From: Rhodospirillaceae bacterium | GTDB taxonomy: Bacteria > Pseudomonadota > Alphaproteobacteria > UBA8366 > GCA-2717185 | DNA: 27,109 bases | Assembly (NCBI GenBank): GCA_002717185.1 | Contig: PBDC01000015.1 | Location: 1 to 27,109 of the forward strand | Reading direction: 5' to 3' | Shown here: in pieces, positions 8,641 to 16,203 of the stretch | How positions within the stretch are numbered: the first letter of the stretch is position 1 | Layout: each line of letters begins with the position of its first letter | Position numbers and translations under genes: made by a program | Notes under the pieces: generated by a model | The model's database searches: none | The model's input: the letters and a program-made list of their open reading frames with translations, nothing else | What the model was told of the DNA's origin: nothing

Positions 8641-9408
8641 TCACTGCATTGTCTTCAATTCGGTAACATCACCCGGGGCGCTGGTTGGCAGCACGCCCAG
8701 GCGACGTGCTACTTCCTGATATGCCTCCGCGACGCCGCTCATATCCAGGCGAAATCGATCTTTATCCAGCTTTTCTTGGGTCTCAACGTCCCAAAGACGG
8801 CACGTATCCGGGCTGATTTCGTCTGCAATTAAAATTCGCATTTCTCCGTTCTCATCGTAGCTGCGACCAAACTCGAGCTTGAAATCGATCAGCTTCACAC
8901 CTGCGCCAAACAATAGTCCGGAGAGATAGTCATTGATTCGCAGTGATAGCGCCAGCATGTCGTCGATATCTTGTGGGGCTGCCCAGCCAAAGGCCGTGAT
9001 ATGTTCTTCGGAGATCATCGGGGAGCTATGTTTGTCGTTCTTCCAATAATATTCGACAATCGAGCGCGGTAGAGGCGTGCCTTCGTCAATACCAAAGCGT
9101 TCTGACATAGATCCGGCGGCTACATTTCTAATCGAAATTTTAACAGGAATAATCTCAACTTCTCTAATAAGTTGCTCGCGCATATTAAGGCGTCGAATAA
9201 AGTGAGTTGGTACGCCTATATCATGCAGGCGCAACATCAAATATTCGGAAATACGGTTATTGAGAACGCCTTTCCCTGTAATGGTACCACGCTTTTTATT
9301 ATTGAAGGCAGTAGCATCATCGCGAAAATGCTGAACAAGTGTACCGGGCTCGGGGCCTTCAAACAGATCCTTAGTTTTGCCTTCGTAGATGCGCCGTTGT
9401 TTGGCCAT
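8641..9408 (-). CDS. purC: Phosphoribosylaminoimidazole-succinocarboxamide synthase (SAICAR synthetase)
   Basis: PurC joins CAIR with aspartate using ATP. The 255-residue product begins [20 protein letters not shown] and contains [34 protein letters not shown] and [13 protein letters not shown], all family hallmarks. The ATG at 9408 was preferred to one at 9459. Family members start here, AGGAA lies about 10 nt upstream, and the predicted promoter would place the transcription start at about 9460, too close for the longer form. It is the first gene of the purC-purS-purQ-purL-bolA-grxD operon. Confidence 0.97.
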   Translation of the reverse strand: MAKQRRIYEGKTKDLFEGPEPGTLVQHFRDDATAFNNKKRGTITGKGVLNNRISEYLMLRLHDIGVPTHFIRRLNMREQLIREVEIIPVKISIRNVAAGSMSERFGIDEGTPLPRSIVEYYWKNDKHSSPMISEEHITAFGWAAPQDIDDMLALSLRINDYLSGLLFGAGVKLIDFKLEFGRSYDENGEMRILIADEISPDTCRLWDVETQEKLDKDRFRLDMSGVAEAYQEVARRLGVLPTSAPGDVTELKTMQ

Positions 9409-9466
9409 GGGAATAGTTTCCTGGCGGCTGGATCGAGTACCCGCGATTTCGTCTTTCACGGCGCCT

Positions 9467-9495
9467 CATATAGCAACAGACTTGCATTGGTACAA
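9467..9495 (-). promoter_or_regulatory. Predicted sigma70-type promoter of the purC operon
   Basis: On the minus strand TTGTAC (9495-9490) and TATATG (9472-9467) are separated by exactly 17 nt. The start of transcription would be near 9460, about 50 nt before the purC ATG. The -35 box lies inside a short perfect palindrome, CATTG-GTA-CAATG (9485-9497), which could be an operator. No regulator is encoded nearby. Confidence 0.55.
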
Positions 9496-9496
9496 T
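9488..9496 (+). promoter_or_regulatory. Possible extended -10 promoter for the racemase-type gene
   Basis: TGGTACAAT on the plus strand fits an extended -10 element (TGn followed by TACAAT, one mismatch to TATAAT); no good -35 lies upstream. It overlaps the minus-strand -35 box of the purC promoter, so the two divergent promoters would compete. The leader to the ATG at 9633 would be about 130 nt. Confidence 0.3.
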
Positions 9497-9632
9497 GTGG
9501 ATCGGGACCTTCGCCTGATCTTCTCAAATCACGATTAGGAATAGTTACTAAGCTGGTGTGATTTGGCGGGGCGATTTGGCCTTTCGTAGGGTTTGGTGGA
9601 ATGATGTGCCGCTGTCGCTGCAGGAGAGATAC

Positions 9633-10718
9633 ATGCCTATAAAAAGCGTGCGCACCGATCATTACCTGATACCGCTGCCAGTTGTTTTGTCGGACTCAAC
9701 CCACGGCGAAATTTCGGCCTTCGAACTGATTACCGTTCGTGTCGAAAACCAGGACGGCACTGAAGGGGTTGGGTACACCTACACAGTGGGCCACGGCGGA
9801 GCGGCGATACGAGAGTTGATTAGCCGCGATATGGCCCCCGGCCTGGTTGGGCAGGAGGCCGCGCGGATCGAGGCTCTTTGGAATATGTTGTGGTGGCGCG
9901 TTCATTATGTCGGTCGCGGTGGCCTTGCGGTACACGCTCTTTCGGCTATCGATATAGCGCTATGGGATCTGAAAGCTAAACAAATTGGTGAACCGCTATG
10001 GCGTTTGCTTGGAGGGAGCGATCCCAAGGTCAAAGCCTATGCTGGCGGTATCGACCTCTATTTCACCCTCGACGACCTTCTGAAACAAACCGACCGCAAT
10101 CTGGAAAAGGGCTTTCGTGCGATCAAGATGAAGGTAGGGCGGGTGAATACCAGTGAGGATATCGAACGCGTTGCTGCCATGCGTAAGCACTTGGGTGATG
10201 GCTTTCCGTTGATGGTCGACGCCAATATGGGCTGGACAGTTGACCAGGCGGTCGTCGCAGCGCGCCAGTTACAGGACTTCAACCTTATTTGGCTAGAAGA
10301 ACCTACTATACCAGATGATTTTATCGGTCATGCACGCATTCTTGCTGAAGGGGGTGTGCCGATCGCTGCGGGTGAAAATCTTCATTCGATCTTTGAATTC
10401 GAGCATCTTATGACGGCGAATGGTGTCAGTTATCCGGAACCCGACGTGTCCAACTGCGGGGGCATCGCGGCGTGGCTGAAGATCGCAGCGATAGCGGAGG
10501 CACGCAACTTGCCGGTGACTTCTCATGGCGTTCACGAACTTCATGTTCATCTGCTGGGTGCGGTACCCAATGCATCCTATCTGGAGGCGCACGGATTTGG
10601 CTTAGATAAGTACATCGCCGAACCATTGCAGGTGGTCGAAGGCTATGCCACTGCGCCGGACCGACCTGGCCACGGTGTTGAATTCGATTGGCAGGCGCTT
10701 GAGAATGTCCGCGACTAA
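9633..10718 (+). CDS. Mandelate racemase/muconate lactonizing enzyme family protein (enolase superfamily)
   Basis: Enolase-superfamily enzymes abstract a proton alpha to a carboxylate with Mg2+, as racemases or acid-sugar dehydratases. In the 361-residue product the mandelate-racemase subgroup residues are all present: Lys165 and Lys167 in KMKVG, metal ligands Asp196 (MVDANMGW), Glu222 (LEEP) and Glu248 (AGENL), and the His298-Asp271 dyad (SHGVHE and EPDVSNCGG). The start at 9633 follows AGGAGAG by 5-6 nt; the longer frame from 9558 lacks a ribosome binding site. It is divergent from the purC operon and converges, 3 nt apart, with the NRDE gene. Active chemistry is likely but the substrate is unknown. 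A second gene of this superfamily begins at 26934. Confidence 0.9.
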   Translation: MPIKSVRTDHYLIPLPVVLSDSTHGEISAFELITVRVENQDGTEGVGYTYTVGHGGAAIRELISRDMAPGLVGQEAARIEALWNMLWWRVHYVGRGGLAVHALSAIDIALWDLKAKQIGEPLWRLLGGSDPKVKAYAGGIDLYFTLDDLLKQTDRNLEKGFRAIKMKVGRVNTSEDIERVAAMRKHLGDGFPLMVDANMGWTVDQAVVAARQLQDFNLIWLEEPTIPDDFIGHARILAEGGVPIAAGENLHSIFEFEHLMTANGVSYPEPDVSNCGGIAAWLKIAAIAEARNLPVTSHGVHELHVHLLGAVPNASYLEAHGFGLDKYIAEPLQVVEGYATAPDRPGHGVEFDWQALENVRD

Positions 10719-10721
10719 GAA

Positions 10722-11501
10722 CTAGTCGTTCAGGCCACTGGCATGCGCTGGTGCGGGAGCGGTCATATCAATTGGTTCGAATTTGGTGATGTCTGGGCGG
10801 CCCGCGGCAAATGACCAACGGGGCAAAACGCCAGGCGCTGGCTTAGGCAAGGCGATTAACGAGCTGGAAACCGTTCCGTAGCCGTAGTCGCTAACGATGC
10901 ACATGGGTTCGTCGCGGGTCGCGCCGGTCCGATCCGCCATTAGTCGGAGCCATTCAGACCAATCATTCGCCTCAGGGTCAGGCGTTTCAGCGGCCTCGAA
11001 CAAGGGAAGATAGGCTTCGACGCGTGGTTTGTCGGGATCATTCCGGTCGCTCGACGTAAAAAATGAATGGCCGGCCGGCAGTGCTTCGATTGTTACACGA
11101 TCGGCGCCGGTCCGGCCTGCCAACCAATATGCGTCTCGGTTGTCGGCAATTACGAGATTGAATGTGCGGTAGGCGTCCGGGTCTATATCGCTCAGCGCCC
11201 CGGCGGCGTCGCGAGCATCGGCGTGGTCCAAAGCTTCCAGTACAAGTTCTCCGCGGCTTCTCTTATTAGCCACGGGACCTAATGATCCAACGCGGTTCAA
11301 AACTGCAACGGCGACGCCGTGATCGTTGACGCCGAGCCAACTGCCACTGGAAAGCGTGTCGATACCAGCAACAACGTCAGGCCGGTCCGGCCAGTGCCGT
11401 GCCGGCGGCAACCAGGGCCGTTCCAGCATTTCGTCGCGGTTGGCGGCGATTAGAAGGGGCCAATCATGCTCAGGTCTTCGGAGGATAACGACGGTACACA
11501 T
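10722..11501 (-). CDS. NRDE family protein (TANGO2-like)
   Basis: NRDE/TANGO2 proteins have an Ntn-hydrolase-like fold whose mature N-terminal Cys is position 2; eukaryotic members are linked to heme and lipid handling, bacterial roles are unsettled. The product is 259 residues when started at 11501, giving MCTVVILRR, with NRDE at residues 21-24 followed by ERPWLPP, and SSGSWLGVNDHGV and TFNLVIAD further on. An ATG 18 nt upstream (11519) is in frame, but starting there would remove Cys2 from its conserved position. Neither start has a clear Shine-Dalgarno sequence. It is divergent from the DUF1476 gene. Confidence 0.88.
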   Translation of the reverse strand: MCTVVILRRPEHDWPLLIAANRDEMLERPWLPPARHWPDRPDVVAGIDTLSSGSWLGVNDHGVAVAVLNRVGSLGPVANKRSRGELVLEALDHADARDAAGALSDIDPDAYRTFNLVIADNRDAYWLAGRTGADRVTIEALPAGHSFFTSSDRNDPDKPRVEAYLPLFEAAETPDPEANDWSEWLRLMADRTGATRDEPMCIVSDYGYGTVSSSLIALPKPAPGVLPRWSFAAGRPDITKFEPIDMTAPAPAHASGLND

Positions 11502-11566
11502 AGGCGCTGTCGATATCATGTTTGCAATGCTGGCGCCAATCTACCATCTTGCGAAATAACAATTTT

Positions 11567-11599
11567 ATCATTCAAGTGCTGGGCCTGAATGATTATATA
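11567..11599 (+). promoter_or_regulatory. Candidate promoter/operator between NRDE and DUF1476 genes
   Basis: ATCATTCA (11567-11574) and TGAATGAT (11586-11593) form a perfect inverted repeat with an 11-nt spacer. It fills the gap between a weak -35 (TTCAAG, 11571-11576) and a good -10 (TATATA, 11594-11599) that are 17 nt apart. On the opposite strand the same spot reads TATAAT (11597-11592), a possible -10 for the divergent NRDE gene. The layout suggests a shared, possibly regulated, divergent promoter. Confidence 0.4.
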
Positions 11600-11649
11600 T
11601 CGGAAAGAAAACCGCGCTGTGGCGCGCGCCTGGAAAAGGATTAATCGAA

Positions 11650-11973
11650 ATGTCGCAGTTCAAAGACCGCCAAAAAGGTTTTGAAAATAAATTCAAACGA
11701 GACCAAGAGTTTGATTTCAAGGTCAATGCACGTCGCAATAAATTACTTGGTCTTTGGGCCGCGGGACAGTTATCGCTGGATGGCGATGCTGCCGAAGCCT
11801 ACGCCAAAGAAGTTGTCGTCTCGGATTTTGACGAACCGGGCGATGATGACGTACTGCAAAAAGTTCTTAGCGATTTGCAAGGGAAGGGATTGGAAACGTC
11901 CACGCATCTTATCCGAAAGGAGATGGACCGATTGATGTCTGTTGCGCATGAACAAATAAGCGCGGAAGCCTGA
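11650..11973 (+). CDS. DUF1476 protein (alphaproteobacterial F1-ATPase inhibitor zeta subunit family)
   Basis: This family is nearly confined to alphaproteobacteria; the Paracoccus member (zeta) inserts its N-terminus into F1-ATPase and blocks wasteful hydrolysis, while some other members are weak inhibitors. The 107-residue product starts MSQFKDRQKGFENKFKRDQE, typical of the inhibitory, helix-forming N-terminus. It continues with RRNKLLGLWAAGQL and a four-helix body ending in RKEMDRLM. Ribosome binding site AAGGATT precedes the ATG. In other alphaproteobacteria the gene is usually next to purC; here two unrelated genes lie between. Confidence 0.95.
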   Translation: MSQFKDRQKGFENKFKRDQEFDFKVNARRNKLLGLWAAGQLSLDGDAAEAYAKEVVVSDFDEPGDDDVLQKVLSDLQGKGLETSTHLIRKEMDRLMSVAHEQISAEA

Positions 11974-11988
11974 TCAGCGGCAATCAAT

Positions 11989-12900
11989 TTACTCTCGAAT
12001 CCACCCGGGACCCCATAGATTCAGACTGCGTTCTTCCATTGGCCAGGTTCGGGCCGCCATCTCACGAGGCATATTTTCCAGTTCGGCTGAAATTTCGACC
12101 TGATTGCCATGAGGGTCCAAAATCATAAAAAACAGGTTGTTACCGGGACCGTGGCGGCCGGGACCCCACCAGATCTTGATTTGCAGTGACGCCATGTGAT
12201 CGGCCCAGTCACGGATCGCGTTCCAGTCGTCGACTTCGTACGCATGATGGTCGCTGCGAACTTCGGAGCCACTAAAAACAGCGAAGCTGTGATGTTCTGG
12301 GTCCGAGCGATAGAAGGCTACTTTGCGTGACTTCCGTTCGTCTATATCGGCATTGACATAGTCAGAAGCGACGTAGCCCAGAGTGTTCTCATAAAAATTC
12401 ATCATCGGTTCTAGATTGTCCGTCGCTACCACGACGTGTTGTAGGCGCCCGGATAATTTCAATGCGTTGTGCATGTTGCAGGGCTTCTGTGACGGCAAAT
12501 CGGTCCGTGGCAGACCGAAGACGCTCAGCCAACCGTCCGGATCCCGCACTGTCACTGCATCGTCTTGAAATATGGTCGATGGCGACGGTTCGGTGTTTAG
12601 ACCTTGACCTTGCAGGAAATCGCGCACTTCTTCGAGCTGGCGGCGATCCTGCACCCGATACCCATGATAGGGACGGGCGCCGGGAACTCCGGTCCCTACG
12701 ATTAGACGGCGGCCCGGGCCTTGCAGCAGGAAAGTGTCATTCGGTAATAACGTTTTGTGATAACCGAGGGCGTCCGCATAGAAATCCGACAGCATGGCTG
12801 GATCGTCAGAATCTAAGCGTAAATGGTCTAACTGAGCCGGCCAGATCGGGGATTCAAGTGTCATGATACGCGCCATAGAATTTGCTTCAGTTTGACTCAT
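11989..12900 (-). CDS. Two-domain VOC protein, type I extradiol ring-cleavage dioxygenase-like
   Basis: Type I extradiol dioxygenases use Fe(II) bound by two His and one Glu in the C-terminal domain to open catechol rings. The 303-residue product has two vicinal-oxygen-chelate domains (about residues 23-130 and 152-273). In the second the triad is visible: His155 (LQHVVV), His219 (DHHAYEV) and Glu269 (GNQVEI). Also present are His204 (HHSFAVF), at the position of the second-sphere catalytic His of BphC-type enzymes, and the WGPGRHGPGNN motif. The first domain lacks the Glu, as expected for a structural domain. GGAGAAGAG lies about 7-11 nt before the ATG. It precedes no other ring-cleavage gene; the flavin monooxygenase gene lies 41 nt upstream on the same strand, so the two probably form an operon. 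Confidence 0.85.
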   Translation of the reverse strand: MSQTEANSMARIMTLESPIWPAQLDHLRLDSDDPAMLSDFYADALGYHKTLLPNDTFLLQGPGRRLIVGTGVPGARPYHGYRVQDRRQLEEVRDFLQGQGLNTEPSPSTIFQDDAVTVRDPDGWLSVFGLPRTDLPSQKPCNMHNALKLSGRLQHVVVATDNLEPMMNFYENTLGYVASDYVNADIDERKSRKVAFYRSDPEHHSFAVFSGSEVRSDHHAYEVDDWNAIRDWADHMASLQIKIWWGPGRHGPGNNLFFMILDPHGNQVEISAELENMPREMAARTWPMEERSLNLWGPGWIRE

Positions 12901-12941
12901 TCTATGCTCTTCTCCAGCTTCGGCAAGTGCCGCTTGAGTGT

Positions 12942-14099
12942 CTACTCGGCCGCCTGCGGGAGGTAGCTTGGCAAGACTTCGTCCTGGAACAATTCGATGG
13001 ATCGCATGGCAACCTCATGCGAAAGGTCACCCCATTGGAAGGAACAGACGAAGTAGTTAGCCCCCGTCGCTTTATACTCTTCCATGTAGCGTTTGACCGC
13101 CTCCGGCGAGCCGGCTAAAGCAACGCCGCCGAGCCTAGTCGGATCTGTGCGATTACTTTGCGTGTCGAAGCGCTCAAGTTCAGCTTCGATGTCCTTGCGG
13201 GTCTCACGGTCCGGCAGATGCCCTGGACGTGCGCCAGAGAACCCGAATGACCCATCTGGAGCGGATTGGAACTGCGTGAGACCCCGTTTTTCCGCTTCAA
13301 GACGGCGCGGTGCGGCCAGGTTCCAACGATACTTGTCCCAAGCCGGGGTCGCGATTTTGATAGCCTCTTCGTCTGTGTCGGCTACAACCAAGTGAACGAC
13401 AAGACCGATTTTCGGCTCTTGTCCCTGGGCGGTAAGTGCACCTTCACCATGCGTTTCAGCCCAGACGCGCTTATAGCGGATGACTTCCTTTCGCAAACTG
13501 TCCAGCGTGCCGACAATTACCGTATTCATACCTTCAAGTGCTGCAGTCTCCGCGTTACGCATGTACCAGAGCGGCGGGTACGGTCGCTGTATTGGCTGCA
13601 ACCGCATCGGCAAGGCGTCGAAACTGTGGAACCGGCCTTCATATGTCAGCGCCTCTGTGTTTAATCCCTTACAAAGAATTTCGAGGGTTTCTTGATACCG
13701 CACGAAATTTGTTTCTGAATCTGCTTCTTGGCCCCAGAAATAGGCTTCCATCACACCGCCGCGGCCGACACCGATCTCCAATCGCCCACCGCTGAGATGG
13801 TCGAGCATGCTGATCTCCTCGATTAGCCTCAACGGATGGTGTAGAGGCAGTACGTATACGCAGGGCCCGAAGCGCAACTGACTTGTCCGTTGTGATACTG
13901 CAGCGAGAAAAACGTTTTGCGAGGGTGCCAGGCTGTGTACTGCCGGTGTGTGGTGTTCAGCCAGGTGATAGGAATAGAAGCCGGCTTTATCCAAAATTTC
14001 AACCTGCTGTAGACGCAGATCGTAAATCTGTTGTAAGGGCATACCCTCGACAGGCTCGATATGATCGAAAACACCGAATTGTAAAGTCAAAGTGGACAT
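12942..14099 (-). CDS. LLM class flavin-dependent oxidoreductase (luciferase-like monooxygenase)
   Basis: These TIM-barrel enzymes use reduced FMN (or F420 in other groups) supplied by a partner reductase to oxygenate diverse substrates. The 385-residue product starts MSTLTLQFGVFDHIEP and has the segments YSYHLAEHHTPAVH, PSQNVFLAAVSQRT, PLHHPLRLIEEISMLDHLSG and GRLEIGVGRG, all usual for the group. AGG abuts the ATG too closely to be a good ribosome binding site. The gene is transcribed away from the Rieske alpha gene and sits upstream of the extradiol-like VOC gene. No flavin reductase is encoded in the window. Substrate unknown. Confidence 0.9.
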   Translation of the reverse strand: MSTLTLQFGVFDHIEPVEGMPLQQIYDLRLQQVEILDKAGFYSYHLAEHHTPAVHSLAPSQNVFLAAVSQRTSQLRFGPCVYVLPLHHPLRLIEEISMLDHLSGGRLEIGVGRGGVMEAYFWGQEADSETNFVRYQETLEILCKGLNTEALTYEGRFHSFDALPMRLQPIQRPYPPLWYMRNAETAALEGMNTVIVGTLDSLRKEVIRYKRVWAETHGEGALTAQGQEPKIGLVVHLVVADTDEEAIKIATPAWDKYRWNLAAPRRLEAEKRGLTQFQSAPDGSFGFSGARPGHLPDRETRKDIEAELERFDTQSNRTDPTRLGGVALAGSPEAVKRYMEEYKATGANYFVCSFQWGDLSHEVAMRSIELFQDEVLPSYLPQAAE

Positions 14100-14179
14100 C
14101 CTAAATGGCGGTTATTTTGGATCATCCTGCCATTTTCGTCTTCCAGATCAAATCTTGGATTGAATTACTTCTCTTATTG

Positions 14180-14200
14180 CCGGTTCATCTGCGAACCCGG
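14180..14200. promoter_or_regulatory. Inverted repeat in the divergent LLM/Rieske intergenic region
   Basis: GGTTC-N6-GAACC (14182-14198) is a perfect palindrome, extended outward to CCGGTTC/GAACCCGG with one extra C. It lies in the 139-nt gap between the divergent flavin monooxygenase and Rieske alpha genes, about 40 nt before the Rieske start, where an operator would be expected. No regulator gene is adjacent. I could not find a convincing -35/-10 pair here. Confidence 0.35.
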
Positions 14201-14238
14201 TATGTTTCAGATAAGCGAAATCGATTGAGGAAATTCGG

Positions 14239-15606
14239 ATGAACGGCGGTTCTGCGATCCGCTACAAGGGTGGGCTAGTTAATCTAGATAAAGGCCTGAT
14301 TAGTAGGAAAATTTTTACTAGTCAAAAGGTCTATGAGGACGAGCTGGAACGAATTTTTCCGCGTTCCTGGTTGTTTGTCGGTCACGAAAGCCAGGTGCCG
14401 GAACCGGGCGACTACATGCTAAGCCGAATGGCTGAAGAATCTGTTATCTTCAACCGCGACAGAAATGGAAAGCTGCACGTTTTTCTCAACAATTGTCGTC
14501 ACCGTGGAATGCGGGTGTGCCGCTATGACAAGGGCAATTCAACCAAATTTGCTTGCCCGTTTCACGCCTGGGTCTTCAACGATGAGGGTGCATTGGTCGG
14601 CGTACCTAAAATGGAAAGTGCCTACCACAACGAACTCGACAAATCGCAATGGGGCCTGATCGAAGCCCGCGTTTACAGCTATCGCGGTTACGTCTTCGCT
14701 TGTTGGGATGCTGATGTGCCCAATTTCGAGACCTCGATCGGGGATTTTCGTTTCTATCTCGACGATTATTGTGAACTGCCCGATGGCACCTACGGTGACT
14801 GGGAGGCGTTCGGCGGCGTTTTTAAGTGGAGCGTGCCGTGCAATTGGAAATGGGGTGCAGAAAATTTTTCTGGCGACTACTACCACAATCCCAGCCACGC
14901 TTCCGTAGATGCGGTGGTTCTAACACCATCCGGTGTCAAGGGTCGCCACACTTATGATACGGTAACCCGTAAGCGTGATGTCGAATTGCTCAACGTTTGT
15001 ATCCGGCCTGAAGGTCATACCGCGCGTGGCCAACTCTTTGCGGAGAACTACGAGTATATGCCTACCTATCAGGAGAGGGCGGTTGTCGAGGATTATTTCC
15101 GAGACTGCTACAATAAACGACAGTTGCTTCGCGGCGAGAAGGCCCGCTTTTTTGGGCATGGCGGTACAATTTTTCCAAATGTATCGTTTTCAAACGGTGT
15201 GCAAAGCATGGGAACCTGGCACCCGAACGGGCCGCATGAAACGCAAGTTTGGCGGATTTTTCTGGTGCCGAGGGAAGCGCCGGACGAGGTCAAGGATGTG
15301 CTGCGACACTATGTTATCCGTTATCAGGGTCCCTCAGGCCTAACAGAACAAGACGATATGGAGAATTGGAGCTCCGCGCATGAAGGTTCGCGAGGCACAA
15401 TCGCGCGCCGCTACGACTATCCTTACACGATGGGCATGGGATACGAGACCAAAGGTTGGTCTGAGGAGTGGCTGGGCGGGGAAGTGTACGTCACTGAAGA
15501 TGTCAGCGAGCAAAATCAACGCACTTACTACGAACGTTGGGCGGAGCTCATGGAAAACCCGCCGACCGCGCCGCAACTGCGCGATACTGCCGCAGCGGCG
15601 GAGTAG
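14239..15606 (+). CDS. Aromatic ring-hydroxylating (Rieske) dioxygenase, alpha subunit
   Basis: The catalytic subunit of Rieske non-heme iron oxygenases typically inserts O2 to form a cis-dihydrodiol. In the 455-residue product the Rieske [2Fe-2S] ligands are Cys86-x-His88 (NNCRHRG) and Cys106-x2-His109 (ACPFHAW). The mononuclear iron site is GDYYHNPSH with bridging Asp213, His216 and His220, plus a later Asp in TEQDDMENW. FGHGGTIFPNVSF is a common family segment. GAGGAAA precedes the ATG by about 7 nt. The beta subunit follows after 5 nt. No ferredoxin or ferredoxin reductase is encoded in the window, so electrons must come from elsewhere. Family is sure; substrate is not predictable. Confidence 0.95.
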   Translation: MNGGSAIRYKGGLVNLDKGLISRKIFTSQKVYEDELERIFPRSWLFVGHESQVPEPGDYMLSRMAEESVIFNRDRNGKLHVFLNNCRHRGMRVCRYDKGNSTKFACPFHAWVFNDEGALVGVPKMESAYHNELDKSQWGLIEARVYSYRGYVFACWDADVPNFETSIGDFRFYLDDYCELPDGTYGDWEAFGGVFKWSVPCNWKWGAENFSGDYYHNPSHASVDAVVLTPSGVKGRHTYDTVTRKRDVELLNVCIRPEGHTARGQLFAENYEYMPTYQERAVVEDYFRDCYNKRQLLRGEKARFFGHGGTIFPNVSFSNGVQSMGTWHPNGPHETQVWRIFLVPREAPDEVKDVLRHYVIRYQGPSGLTEQDDMENWSSAHEGSRGTIARRYDYPYTMGMGYETKGWSEEWLGGEVYVTEDVSEQNQRTYYERWAELMENPPTAPQLRDTAAAAE

Positions 15607-15611
15607 GGTTC

Positions 15612-16148
15612 ATGGACGGTGCGCCCGATCCACGACAAATAGAAAATCTTTTGCTTCGATACGAAGTGGAGCAATTTTTTAATCACGAAGCAGAATTACT
15701 GGACACTCGGCAATTCGAAAGCTGGCTGGATCTGCTCTCCGAGGACATTCGATACTGGATGCCACTGACCCGAAATCAAGAATTTGGTAAGTGGGACGAA
15801 CAACATACCCGCGAGGGGAAAGACCTGAATTGGTTTGATGAAGGCAAATTTGAACTTGAGCAGCGGGTCAAGCAGATCATGACGGGGATGCATTGGGCTG
15901 AAGAGCCTATTTCGCGCACCTGTCACATGATCTCCAACCTCCAGGTATTAAACGGTGGTGATGGAACGATTGATACGCGCTGCCGGTTTTTAGTTTATCG
16001 AAACCGGGCAGAAACAGAGACGGATTTCTTTGTCGGTAAAAGACATGACACTTTGCGCCGGGACGCTGACAGCTTCATGATTGCTACGAGAAAAATCTTT
16101 TTAGATCAAAGCGTTCTTTTGGCGAAGAACCTGACGATTTTTTTCTAA
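15612..16148 (+). CDS. Aromatic ring-hydroxylating dioxygenase, beta subunit
   Basis: Small (beta) subunits have an NTF2-like/SnoaL fold and support the alpha3-beta3 hexamer. The 178-residue product reads ENLLLRYEVEQFFNHEAELL, LDLLSEDIRYWMPLTRN, EEPISRTCHMISNLQV and ends VLLAKNLTIFF, in line with the family. The ATG at 15612 was chosen because it lies 5 nt after the alpha stop, has GGAG upstream, and gives the normal length; an earlier in-frame start would be buried in the alpha gene. Coupled translation with alpha is likely. Confidence 0.93.
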   Translation: MDGAPDPRQIENLLLRYEVEQFFNHEAELLDTRQFESWLDLLSEDIRYWMPLTRNQEFGKWDEQHTREGKDLNWFDEGKFELEQRVKQIMTGMHWAEEPISRTCHMISNLQVLNGGDGTIDTRCRFLVYRNRAETETDFFVGKRHDTLRRDADSFMIATRKIFLDQSVLLAKNLTIFF

Positions 16149-16203
16149 TAAAAATTAAGCCGCGGCATTCTGGCGCGACAAAACGACCTTAGGAGTGGGA
16201 CGG

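Noticed and set aside
11611..11629. GC-rich hairpin (CGCGC-N4-GCGCG) in the DUF1476 leader as a terminator or riboswitch
   Set aside because: Five-base stem with no T run and no known riboswitch features; alternating GC sequence pairs easily by chance.
14105..14133. ATGGC/GCCAT repeat in the LLM-Rieske intergenic region as an operator
   Set aside because: Only five-base arms with a 19-nt spacer; weaker than the GGTTC-N6-GAACC palindrome in the same gap.
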